Assembly: GCA_029213025.1 (NCBI GenBank)
Contig: JARGOZ010000010.1
Location: 1 to 64,000 of the forward strand
DNA: 64,000 nt
Source: Verrucomicrobiales bacterium
GTDB lineage: Bacteria > Verrucomicrobiota > Verrucomicrobiia > Verrucomicrobiales > DEV007
Reading direction: 5' to 3'
Both the position numbers and the translations under genes were made by a program. The notes under the pieces were generated by a model. It was not told where the DNA came from, did no database searches, and was given only the letters and a program-made list of their open reading frames with translations. Position 1 is the first letter of the stretch, and every line of letters starts with the position of its first letter. Of the stretch, positions 52,187-60,133 are shown one piece after another.

Positions 52187-55100
52187 TTATTCAGGATCGT
52201 AAGTAGCCGGGTAGGCGCGACCTATAAACAGCAAATATACCGATGGGACAAAACACAGGGCGAGGAGGGTAGCTCCGCCCACTCCACCCGCAATTGTGGT
52301 TGCTACCGGTGGCCAGAATCCACCATCGTCGAGCATGAGAGGGATAAAGCCGGCAATTGTGGTCAGCGTGGTAGCCAAAATATGTCTGGTTCTCCGGATA
52401 ATGATTTCAGCAATCGCCGAGGGCACCCCAACCCTTGCTTCCGGGTCGTCGCGGATTCCAGCCATCACGACGATGGCGTCATTCACAGCAACTCCAACCA
52501 AACCCATAGTTCCTACCACCCCCATAAACCCGAAGGGAAATTTAAACAACCAAAGTGAACCCAGCCCCAGACCGATGGAAAGCCCGCCTACCAGTGCAAT
52601 TACCAGAGCAACCCGAAATGATCGAAATGACGCCACCAGTGTTGCTATGATCAAAGCGATCAACAGGGGAATATTCGCCATCAAATTGTTCACTGCTTCG
52701 TCGCGCTTTTCCGCTTCGCCGCCGTATTCGAGAGAATAACCCGGCGGCAAAAAGAAATCCGAGTTGGCAAGCCGTTCCTTAAATTCCGTTATGACGAGAT
52801 CGGGAAGCGTGCCTGCAGTGATATAAGCTCTCACCTCGTTGAATCTCTGACCGTCGCGGCGGGTGATTGCGGCGACCTCCGAACCGAGTTCGAGTTCACT
52901 AATAGCGGCGAGGGGGAATCCGCTTCCTGGTTGATGCAGGTGCGGCGACTGTAGTTCAAGTGTTGCAATATCACCGGTGTTCTGTCGAGTCAGGCTGTCA
53001 GTCCGGACCCGAATCGGTATTTCCTCAGTGCCGTCGATCAGCGAACCACTGTGGAGGCCTTCCAGAGATGAATACAGCTGATTTTCGATCTCATGATTGC
53101 TGAGTCCGGCTTTGCGGACGTCATATTCGTCGAGTATTACAGCCAGTTTCGGGACAATTTCGTTTAGATCCGCGCGAGTGTGAACGACTTCATTAGTCTC
53201 GGCCAGAATCAGCCGAACCTTGTTGCCCAGTTTTTGCAAAATCGCGATGTCAGGTCCGAACAGTTTTACTTCCACCGGGGCTTTAAACGGAGGTCCCTGT
53301 TCCAGCTGACGGACGAGGACCCGGCAGGTCACAAATTCGTCATCCACCTTGTTCTGCATTTTGCGAATAATCTCGCGCGAATTTACTCCGGGCTCACATT
53401 CCACCAGCGCTTGACCATAGAAAGCTGCATTGCGGCGTGAGGCCATCATGTTGTAGAAAAAAGCCGGGGAACTTTCGCCGATAAACCAATGGACCCGCTT
53501 TACTCCGTCCATTTTCAGAACAGAATCCCGAATCGCGGCCGCTGTCTTCCTCGTCTCTGCTAACGTGGTGGAGGCAGTCATCTCCATTTCGATTTGGAAC
53601 TGCTCCCGGTCTGCCGGCGGGAAAAACTGCTCGGGCAAACTACGGGAAACGTAAAATCCGGTCACAGGCAGGAGAAATCCAATAACCACCCCGAGAACCG
53701 GCAAATGAAACAATTTTACCAGCAGCCAACGATAAACTTTAAGCAGAAATTGGCTGTAGATCCCACGCTGCAAAAAGCCGGACTGTACCCTGTTGGATGT
53801 GGAACTGTACCCTGTTGAATCACCAATTGTACCCTGTTGAGTCTTGCCTGGTCGGAACAAAAGTGCGGTGAGCGCCGGGATTACGGTCATCGCAAGAAGG
53901 AACGAAGCGTTGATCGCAAGAATCACGCTGATCGCAATCGAACCGACAAATTCACCACTGGAACCCGGCAGCATCACGATAGGGGCAAAGGCGAGGGTAG
54001 TGGTTAAGGTCGACCCAAACAGCGGCAGCCCGAGCTGCCGGATTGTTTCGGTAATCGCCTCCAGCGGGCTTTTTCCTTCCCTCAAACCGTTGCCTACCTC
54101 ATCCACCATGACAATTGCGTTGTCGATGAGTAATCCAAGAGCAATAATCAGGCCGGTTACCGACATTTGATGAATCGGTATATCAAGGACCCGCATACCG
54201 CTGATCACAATCAGTGTGGATAGCGGGAGAGCCACTCCGACCACGATCATACTCCTCCAGCCCATCAGCAGAAAAACAACGATCACCACAGCCAATGTCC
54301 CGACAAGGAGGTTTTTAGCCAATTGAGTGAGACGGTCCTGCACATAAATATTCTGCGTGAACAAAACATCCAATTCGATTCCGCGAGGCAGGCTATCTGT
54401 AAACTCAGCGAGTCTTTCGTATAGATCTTCGTTCCAAAGATCGATACGGCTTTCATCCCGGACGAACGCAGCCACGACAATCGAATCTTTCCCGTCGACG
54501 ATGGTCATGCTGTCCGGAGGGGATTTGACGCCTTTTTTGATCCGGGCAATTTCATCGAGTCTGGCCAACTCATTTGATCCATACCGAATCGGGGTTGAGC
54601 CAATTCGCTCGAGGGAATCGAGGTCCTGATCGAGTTCAATGACCAATTCGGAATCCTCGCCCCGGAACATTCCCGCTGAACGCTTCGATTCACTTTGTTC
54701 AATCTGCTGAGAAATGTTGCCAATCGAAACGCCCAACCGGTGGAGATTTTCGCCCGGAACCTCGATAAGCACCTCTTCCTTTTGTTTTCCGAAAATCGCA
54801 ACGCTCTCCGTTCCCGGCAGAGCGCGGATAATTGCCTTCAAGTCTTCACTCAACCGGGTCAGAATAGTGAAATTTGGCTGTTCATCACCGGTCCACTGCA
54901 GTGCAACGATCGAAGCGTAGGACCGCATTTCCGGCCGCTCGAACTCCGGGTCGTGAGCTTCATCGGGAAGGGATTTCGTCGTTTCCGATATTTCATCGCG
55001 GACGCGGGACCAAACGGTATCGACATCTGTGACCTCCTCCTTGAGCTCAATGGTGACCGTCGAAATACCGGCCATGCTCTCCGAGGTAATATGCTTTATC

Positions 55101-55321
55101 CCTTTAATTGTTTGGATATCCTCTTCCAAAGGTCGGCTGATCTGCGACTCAACCCTGTCTGCGTCCGCCCCGGGGAAAACGGTTCGAACGATTCCGTACC
55201 GCTGGACGAGTATCGGATCCTCCATCCTCGGCATGGTGGAATACGAACTCAGCCCCGCGACAGTGATGATGCCGATGAGGAGTAAAAGCAGTCGGTGATT
55301 GTTGTAAAGGAGTGTCGCCAT
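52187..55321 (-). CDS. RND-family efflux permease
   Basis: 1044 residues. Inner-membrane proton-driven pump of the AcrB/CusA type. It starts MATLLYNNHRLLLLLIGIIT (TM1) with the family motif MPRMEDP. TM4 holds GLIIALGLLIDNAIVMVDEV, where the first aspartate of the proton relay is kept and the second is Asn. Twelve transmembrane helices and two large periplasmic loops are apparent. I chose the ATG at 55321, which overlaps the adaptor stop by one base. In the cytoplasmic linker after about residue 490 an in-frame repeat array reads QQGTIGDSTGYSSTSNRVQS. No outer-membrane channel gene is present, and the substrate is unknown. Confidence 0.93.
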   Translation of the reverse strand: MATLLYNNHRLLLLLIGIITVAGLSSYSTMPRMEDPILVQRYGIVRTVFPGADADRVESQISRPLEEDIQTIKGIKHITSESMAGISTVTIELKEEVTDVDTVWSRVRDEISETTKSLPDEAHDPEFERPEMRSYASIVALQWTGDEQPNFTILTRLSEDLKAIIRALPGTESVAIFGKQKEEVLIEVPGENLHRLGVSIGNISQQIEQSESKRSAGMFRGEDSELVIELDQDLDSLERIGSTPIRYGSNELARLDEIARIKKGVKSPPDSMTIVDGKDSIVVAAFVRDESRIDLWNEDLYERLAEFTDSLPRGIELDVLFTQNIYVQDRLTQLAKNLLVGTLAVVIVVFLLMGWRSMIVVGVALPLSTLIVISGMRVLDIPIHQMSVTGLIIALGLLIDNAIVMVDEVGNGLREGKSPLEAITETIRQLGLPLFGSTLTTTLAFAPIVMLPGSSGEFVGSIAISVILAINASFLLAMTVIPALTALLFRPGKTQQGTIGDSTGYSSTSNRVQSGFLQRGIYSQFLLKVYRWLLVKLFHLPVLGVVIGFLLPVTGFYVSRSLPEQFFPPADREQFQIEMEMTASTTLAETRKTAAAIRDSVLKMDGVKRVHWFIGESSPAFFYNMMASRRNAAFYGQALVECEPGVNSREIIRKMQNKVDDEFVTCRVLVRQLEQGPPFKAPVEVKLFGPDIAILQKLGNKVRLILAETNEVVHTRADLNEIVPKLAVILDEYDVRKAGLSNHEIENQLYSSLEGLHSGSLIDGTEEIPIRVRTDSLTRQNTGDIATLELQSPHLHQPGSGFPLAAISELELGSEVAAITRRDGQRFNEVRAYITAGTLPDLVITEFKERLANSDFFLPPGYSLEYGGEAEKRDEAVNNLMANIPLLIALIIATLVASFRSFRVALVIALVGGLSIGLGLGSLWLFKFPFGFMGVVGTMGLVGVAVNDAIVVMAGIRDDPEARVGVPSAIAEIIIRRTRHILATTLTTIAGFIPLMLDDGGFWPPVATTIAGGVGGATLLALCFVPSVYLLFIGRAYPATYDPE
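53781..53840 (-). repeat. 22-bp tandem array, three copies, inside the RND permease gene
   Basis: On the plus strand the complementary core ACTGTACCCTGT starts at 53782 and 53804, and a one-mismatch copy (ATTGTACCCTGT) at 53826, exactly 22 bp apart. Read in the gene's direction the peptides are QGTI, TGYS and NRVQ. Three units are 66 bases, so the frame is kept. The flanks are GATTCA and ATCCA, as in other arrays. Confidence 0.95.
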
Positions 55322-56241
55322 TACTTCGTCATGGGCACTGCCTTCACTTTTTGTCCCGGAACAATTCGGTGTGTGCCGGTCGCCACCACATTGGTTATCC
55401 GGAAGACTGTGCCATCGACCCAGGCCCGGCTGTTTTCGACATGGAAAACTTCCACGAAATGGCGTTCTACGATTTCCCCGGCATCCGCATCGTTTTCCAC
55501 CGAGAAAACGGACCACAACCCGCGGCTTTCCCTGGTGAGAGCGGAGAGGGGGACCCAGAATCCCGGGGTATCTTCGACCCGGTCAATTTCCAGTTGCACA
55601 GTCTGTCCCGGCAGATTTTTTTCTGAGACTTTCGCGGGAAGGGTAAAAATAACCGTTCGGGTACGACCGTTACGGTCAACTTCCGGCAGGCGGCTGTCCA
55701 GTTTCGCGCGGTGCTTGTCTCCGGCGAGATCCAATTCGTACACCTCTCCCGCCGACATTTTATCTGCGACATCAACCGGGAGACTAAACCACACTTCAAG
55801 TGGAGAATCTTCCACAATACGTAAAACCGGAGTTCCGGGGCTAACCACTGCGCCCACTGTGGCGTGTCTCATTGAGACAAAACCGTCGAAAGGAGCTTTC
55901 ATGTCGGTTCCCGCGTCCAATTCTGCAAGGATGCCATTCTTTTTCACTTCATCGCCGGGGTCGACATTGATGCTCTTGATCCTGCCGCCACGTTCGAACC
56001 CTAAATCAGCCGTTTGCCGGGCCTTTGTAATTCCATTGTAGGTTCTCTTTACGTGAAACGATTTTCCAGGACTTACCTCCAGTGTGTTAACCTTGAGAAT
56101 GCGAACTCCATCGTCATTTTTTGCCGAATTTTCCGCAGGAGCAGTCTCGGTTCGGCCGGCCAGGAAGACTACGAGGATGAGCGCAGCCAGGAGCAGGCAA
56201 ACCAGTCCGGACAACACGTTGCTTATCATTCTCACAGGCAT
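55321..56241 (-). CDS. RND periplasmic adaptor (membrane fusion protein)
   Basis: 306 residues of the HlyD/AcrA-like adaptor family. An N-terminal anchor (LSGLVCLLLAALILVVFLA) leads to a split biotinyl/lipoyl-like domain (GKARQTADLGF-type start, FERGGRIKSINVDPGDEVKKNGILAELD, then MKAPFDGFVSMRHATVGAVVSPGTPVLRIV) and a beta-barrel domain. It links the RND pump to an outer-membrane channel. Its stop overlaps the pump ATG by one base (TAATG). ATG 56241 is the chosen start; another at 56229 is possible. Confidence 0.9.
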   Translation of the reverse strand: MPVRMISNVLSGLVCLLLAALILVVFLAGRTETAPAENSAKNDDGVRILKVNTLEVSPGKSFHVKRTYNGITKARQTADLGFERGGRIKSINVDPGDEVKKNGILAELDAGTDMKAPFDGFVSMRHATVGAVVSPGTPVLRIVEDSPLEVWFSLPVDVADKMSAGEVYELDLAGDKHRAKLDSRLPEVDRNGRTRTVIFTLPAKVSEKNLPGQTVQLEIDRVEDTPGFWVPLSALTRESRGLWSVFSVENDADAGEIVERHFVEVFHVENSRAWVDGTVFRITNVVATGTHRIVPGQKVKAVPMTK

Positions 56242-56414
56242 GAATCGTTTTCGCTCATAATGTTAGGGGGCGCAATAGGAAAAACCAAAACCTATTTTGT
56301 TAAAATAACGGTTACCCCGCGGAACGATTAGCCGTATTCTGGAGTGGCTTTCAGAACTTGTGGTTTTTCAAGTTGACCGTAAGTTATCAAATCAACACCG
56401 AAAAGTCTTATATT
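56242..56414. promoter_or_regulatory. Divergent promoter region, adaptor versus FAD enzyme (173 bases)
   Basis: The gap separates the starts of the adaptor-pump operon and the FAD-dependent enzyme. A TTGACC box at about 56373 and TATATT just before the 56415 ATG are the only promoter-like pieces, and their spacing is wrong. No large dyad was seen. Shared control of the two units is an inference from the layout. Confidence 0.35.
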
Positions 56415-58091
56415 ATGGGGAATCTAAATTCAAAAGATTATGACGTTGTAATTTTGGGAGGAGGGCTGGCCGGGCTGACGTGCGCTCTACAGTGCCGGAA
56501 AGAATGTCCGGAAGCATCGATCGCAGTGCTTGAAAAGAGTGACCATCCGGTCCCGGAAGCGACCCATAAAATCGGAGAGTCGAGTGTTGAGGTTGGTGCG
56601 CACTACTACTACAAAGTTCTCGATCTGGAAGACCATCTCGAAAATGATCAGATTCCCAAGATGGGGTTACGCCTGTTTTTTGACCGCGACGATAATTCGG
56701 CGATTGATAACCGCCTCGAAGTGGGTGGGACCGGCTTCCCGCCATTTCCCAGCTATCAATTTGACCGCGGGCGTTTTGAAAACCACCTCCGCGAGCGGAG
56801 CCTTTCCGATGGAATCGACTTTGTGTCTTCGGCCAACATAAAGAACATCGAAATCAATGAAGGACGCACTCCCCACGAGGTGACATTTGAAAAAGACGGC
56901 GAGTCACAAAACGTTTCCGCGAAATGGATCGTAGATGCCAGTGGTCGGGCCGGCCTCCTCAAACGGAAATTTGGTCTTCAGCAGGAATGCGATCATAACG
57001 CCAGCTCGGCGTGGGTTCGGATCGGCAAAAGAATCAAGGTTGATGACTGGAGCGATAACAAAGAGTGGGGCAGTGCTCATGGTGAAGAAAACCCGCGTTG
57101 GCAAAGCACAAACCACCTGCTTGGAGAAGGCTACTGGATTTGGTTGATCCCGCTGGCTTCCGGTTCCACTAGCATTGGTATCGTTGCCGATCAGGATATC
57201 CACCCGCTGAGCGAATACAATTCTGAAGAGAAGTTTCTCAGCTGGATCGACAAGTACCAGCCGGTTCTGGGAAAACAGTTGCGGGCTAATCAGGAATTGA
57301 TTCAGGATTTCGGTGCGATCAAACGCTACTCCCGCGAGTGCAAGGAGCAGTTTTCAAAAGACCGCTGGGCGATTGTCGGCGATGCGGGTTTCTTTATTGA
57401 CCCCTTCTATTCACCGGGGAATGATTTTATCGCTCTGGCGAATACGTTTACCTGTGATCTGATTAAAAGAGATTTGGCAGGTGATATGTCGAATCTCTAC
57501 CGCTACTTTATGTACAACAAACTGTTCCGTGTTTTCTTTAATAACACCGGAAAGGTTTTTAAACAGAACTACCAGTTGTTTGGCAACCATCAGGTGATGC
57601 CGGTTAAGATTATCTGGGACTGGTTGATCTACTGGTCGGTGACAGGACAAATTTTCATTCACGACCGTTTGTGTGACAAGAACATGTATACCCGCCACAT
57701 GTTCAAACTAAAGCGCCTCAATGATCTCAATCATGACATGCAGGCGCATTTTAGAAAGTGGCACAAGGAAAAGCCTTCCTGGCAGAATGAGGGGCTGATC
57801 AATACATCAGAACTATGTATCGCAATGGATACCAACCGGGCACTTCTGGACGAATTGAGTGATAAGGAATTCAATAAGCGGTTTGCTGAAAATGTGGCGA
57901 AGATGGAAAATCTTTTTTGGGAAATCGCCGATCATTCCGGCATCCCGATCGATACACACATCAAGAGAAAGGATCATCCTGAAGCGGTCAAAGGGGGATT
58001 TGCAGAAGTGTTTATGGTTTCGTCAAACAAGGGTGAAAAAGAGAAATCGATGGATGATAAAATGTCTTCAGATTCTCTCGTAGCGATGTAG
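56415..58091 (+). CDS. Flavin-dependent halogenase-like oxidoreductase
   Basis: About 558 residues. The FAD-binding loop is VVILGGGLAGLTCALQC (about 11-27). KIGESSVEVGAHYYYKVL carries the GES element found in flavin halogenases and geranylgeranyl-reductase relatives. WIWLIP at W241-P246 matches the WxWxIP halogenase motif, and GDAGFFIDPFYSPGNDF resembles the FxxPxxSxG element. These point to the flavin halogenase superfamily, but many members are non-halogenating monooxygenases or reductases. I chose the ATG at 56415 (MGNLNSKDYD); an open frame reaches back to 56358. The C-terminal extension of about 200 residues has no known motif. Confidence 0.8.
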   Translation: MGNLNSKDYDVVILGGGLAGLTCALQCRKECPEASIAVLEKSDHPVPEATHKIGESSVEVGAHYYYKVLDLEDHLENDQIPKMGLRLFFDRDDNSAIDNRLEVGGTGFPPFPSYQFDRGRFENHLRERSLSDGIDFVSSANIKNIEINEGRTPHEVTFEKDGESQNVSAKWIVDASGRAGLLKRKFGLQQECDHNASSAWVRIGKRIKVDDWSDNKEWGSAHGEENPRWQSTNHLLGEGYWIWLIPLASGSTSIGIVADQDIHPLSEYNSEEKFLSWIDKYQPVLGKQLRANQELIQDFGAIKRYSRECKEQFSKDRWAIVGDAGFFIDPFYSPGNDFIALANTFTCDLIKRDLAGDMSNLYRYFMYNKLFRVFFNNTGKVFKQNYQLFGNHQVMPVKIIWDWLIYWSVTGQIFIHDRLCDKNMYTRHMFKLKRLNDLNHDMQAHFRKWHKEKPSWQNEGLINTSELCIAMDTNRALLDELSDKEFNKRFAENVAKMENLFWEIADHSGIPIDTHIKRKDHPEAVKGGFAEVFMVSSNKGEKEKSMDDKMSSDSLVAM

Positions 58092-58111
58092 CAGCACCCG
58101 GGCGTCGGTGT

Positions 58112-59191
58112 CTAGCGAGCCCATTCCAGAACAAATGCTGCCGCCCCCTGAACAACAAGCCTCATTCGCCGGAAATCGATGGTTTCCAGGATATCTGATT
58201 TTTTGTGGTAATTGGGATTCCTGAAGTTGGCTGAATCGGTCAGCATTAGAGCAGGAATATCGGCCTCCCAGTAGGAGTAATGATCGCTGCGGGAGGCGTT
58301 ACCAATGAGTCCGCCCCATCTCGAAACACTGAAAATCGGCAAATCCTGCACGTAGGTGGTGAAAACTCCATCCAGTTTGCGCCCGTACCGGTAGCTATCG
58401 AAATTGCCAACAGTCACGATCGTATTTCCTACTGTAGGCGGCTCAAACAGGACTGGGATTCTGGCAGGGGATTTCTGCGAATTGGGAGCATCGGTGAAAT
58501 AGCCAATCATTTCGAGATTCAGACATAGCTCGGGCGGGGCCATTTTGCCTTCCTGAATAGTTTTTATATAAGCGCGTGAGCCGATCAGTCCGAGTTCCTC
58601 AAGATCAAAAAACACAAACCTCACAGTTTTTGAAGGCCCGGAACCACTGTTCAGGACTTTTGCGATTTCCAACACGCCTGCTACACCGGAAGAATTGTCA
58701 TCCGCCCCGGGACTGTCAGCAAAGGTGTCGTAGTGGGCTGTAACATCGATGATTTTATCAGGGAACTTCTTCCCTTTGATTTCCCCGTAGAGATTGATCC
58801 CTGACCCGATTTTTCCGGTGTGAAAAGTTAGTCTGTTTGGTTGGATACCGATATCTCGTAATGTTCGCTCCAGATAGAGCAATTTCCTCTCCCGGGCCTG
58901 AGGATTTGTGATGGCTAGTCCGTGTGGCTTCAGATTTTGATTTGCCTTGCTAATTTCATTAGTTTCCCCGGGACTATCACGAATTCCAGAGGACCTGGGC
59001 ACTTTACTGAATACAGAGCCTATCGAAGACAGTTCCCGTACATGCTGTTCGAGCAATGATTGGGAAACGCCCTCAGTACCGGTGGCAACATCGCTTTTTT
59101 TTCGACAATACCCGCACCAGCTATCGAATAAGAAAACGATAACTCCCGTAATCAACAGGCCTATGAGGGCTTTCCCTACAATCCGCATCAT
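58112..59191 (-). CDS. M28 family zinc metallopeptidase
   Basis: 359 residues. A single N-terminal membrane segment (ALIGLLITGVIVFLF) anchors the catalytic domain outside the cytoplasm. Zinc ligands of peptidase family M28 are visible: HYDTFADSPGADDNSSGVAGVLEIA, FFDLEELGLIGSRAY (the catalytic Glu pair), LNLEMIGYF and the C-terminal SDHYSYWEADIPALMLTD histidine. Members are aminopeptidases or related carboxypeptidases. It begins 3 bases after menB ends, so the two are co-transcribed, though no functional link is evident. Confidence 0.9.
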   Translation of the reverse strand: MMRIVGKALIGLLITGVIVFLFDSWCGYCRKKSDVATGTEGVSQSLLEQHVRELSSIGSVFSKVPRSSGIRDSPGETNEISKANQNLKPHGLAITNPQARERKLLYLERTLRDIGIQPNRLTFHTGKIGSGINLYGEIKGKKFPDKIIDVTAHYDTFADSPGADDNSSGVAGVLEIAKVLNSGSGPSKTVRFVFFDLEELGLIGSRAYIKTIQEGKMAPPELCLNLEMIGYFTDAPNSQKSPARIPVLFEPPTVGNTIVTVGNFDSYRYGRKLDGVFTTYVQDLPIFSVSRWGGLIGNASRSDHYSYWEADIPALMLTDSANFRNPNYHKKSDILETIDFRRMRLVVQGAAAFVLEWAR

Positions 59192-59194
59192 TGA

Positions 59195-60016
59195 TTACGG
59201 GACTCTGGGGAATTTCGAGAAATCCGGTTTTCGCTTCTCCACGAATGCGTTTTTTCCCTCCTTCGCCTCTTCACTCATGTAGTAGAGAAGGGTGGCATTT
59301 CCCGCCAGGTCAAGTAAACCCATCTGCCCGTCACAGTCGGCATTGAGCGCGGTTTTTAGACAACGAAGCGCCAGTGGTGAATGTTCCAGCATTTCGTGGG
59401 CCCACTGAACGGTTTCTTCTTCCAGCTTATCCAGCGGGACAACCGTGTTTACCAGGCCCATTTCGAGAGCCTGTTCAGCATCGTATTGGCGGCAAAGATA
59501 CCAAATTTCACGAGCCTTCTTTTGCCCGACAATTCTTGCGAGATAGCTGGATCCCAGGCCTCCGTCGAAGGAACCCACTTTAGGCCCGGTTTGGCCAAAT
59601 TTTGCGTTATCAGCCGCAATGGTCAGATCACATACCACATGGAGCACGTGACCTCCTCCAATCGCATAGCCCGCTACCATAGCGATAACCGGCTTGGGTA
59701 ATGAGCGGATCTTCTTTTGAACGTCGAGAATATTCAAACGGGGAACGCCGTCATCACCAACATATCCGGCGTGGCCCCGCACTTTTTGGTCGCCACCTGA
59801 GCAAAATGCCAGATCACCTTCGCCGGTCAAAATCACGACACCTACATCCGGGTCCTCGTGAGCCAAATCGAAAGCGACGAGCATTTCTTTCACCGTTTGC
59901 GGGCGAAACGCATTTCGAACTTCCGGACGGTTTATGGTAATTTTCGCGATCCGGTTGTCGTCTGTCTTTTCGTATTTTAGATCTTCAAAATCGTGGGCTG
60001 AAATCCAATTTGTCAT
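59195..60016 (-). CDS. menB: 1,4-dihydroxy-2-naphthoyl-CoA synthase
   Basis: Crotonase-family enzyme of menaquinone synthesis that closes the naphthoquinone ring of o-succinylbenzoyl-CoA. Distinctive features are [64 protein letters not shown] and the C-terminal [13 protein letters not shown], which fit MenB better than ordinary enoyl-CoA hydratase. I chose the ATG at 60016 ([13 protein letters not shown], 273 residues). The open frame continues upstream to 60106 without family similarity. No other men genes are in the window. Confidence 0.94.
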   Translation of the reverse strand: MTNWISAHDFEDLKYEKTDDNRIAKITINRPEVRNAFRPQTVKEMLVAFDLAHEDPDVGVVILTGEGDLAFCSGGDQKVRGHAGYVGDDGVPRLNILDVQKKIRSLPKPVIAMVAGYAIGGGHVLHVVCDLTIAADNAKFGQTGPKVGSFDGGLGSSYLARIVGQKKAREIWYLCRQYDAEQALEMGLVNTVVPLDKLEEETVQWAHEMLEHSPLALRCLKTALNADCDGQMGLLDLAGNATLLYYMSEEAKEGKNAFVEKRKPDFSKFPRVP

Positions 60017-60133
60017 CGCACGGACTCTACGCCTTAGTTCGACACTTAGAAGCATTTTTGCAAAAGTTAGGCGCAATTTCTGCGGGATAAGCGGTGCTAA
60101 ACACACAAGATTGCGATACGGTTCCCCTTTTCA

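Noticed and set aside
2042-53840. Interpretation of the 22-bp arrays as CRISPR
   Set aside because: Repeats are about 12-13 bases, spacers only about 10 bases and partly conserved, arrays have just two or three units, and there are no cas genes.
55295-56041. 248-residue frame antisense to the adaptor gene
   Set aside because: The adaptor has clear lipoyl-like motifs; the antisense frame is Ser/Thr/Arg-rich shadow.
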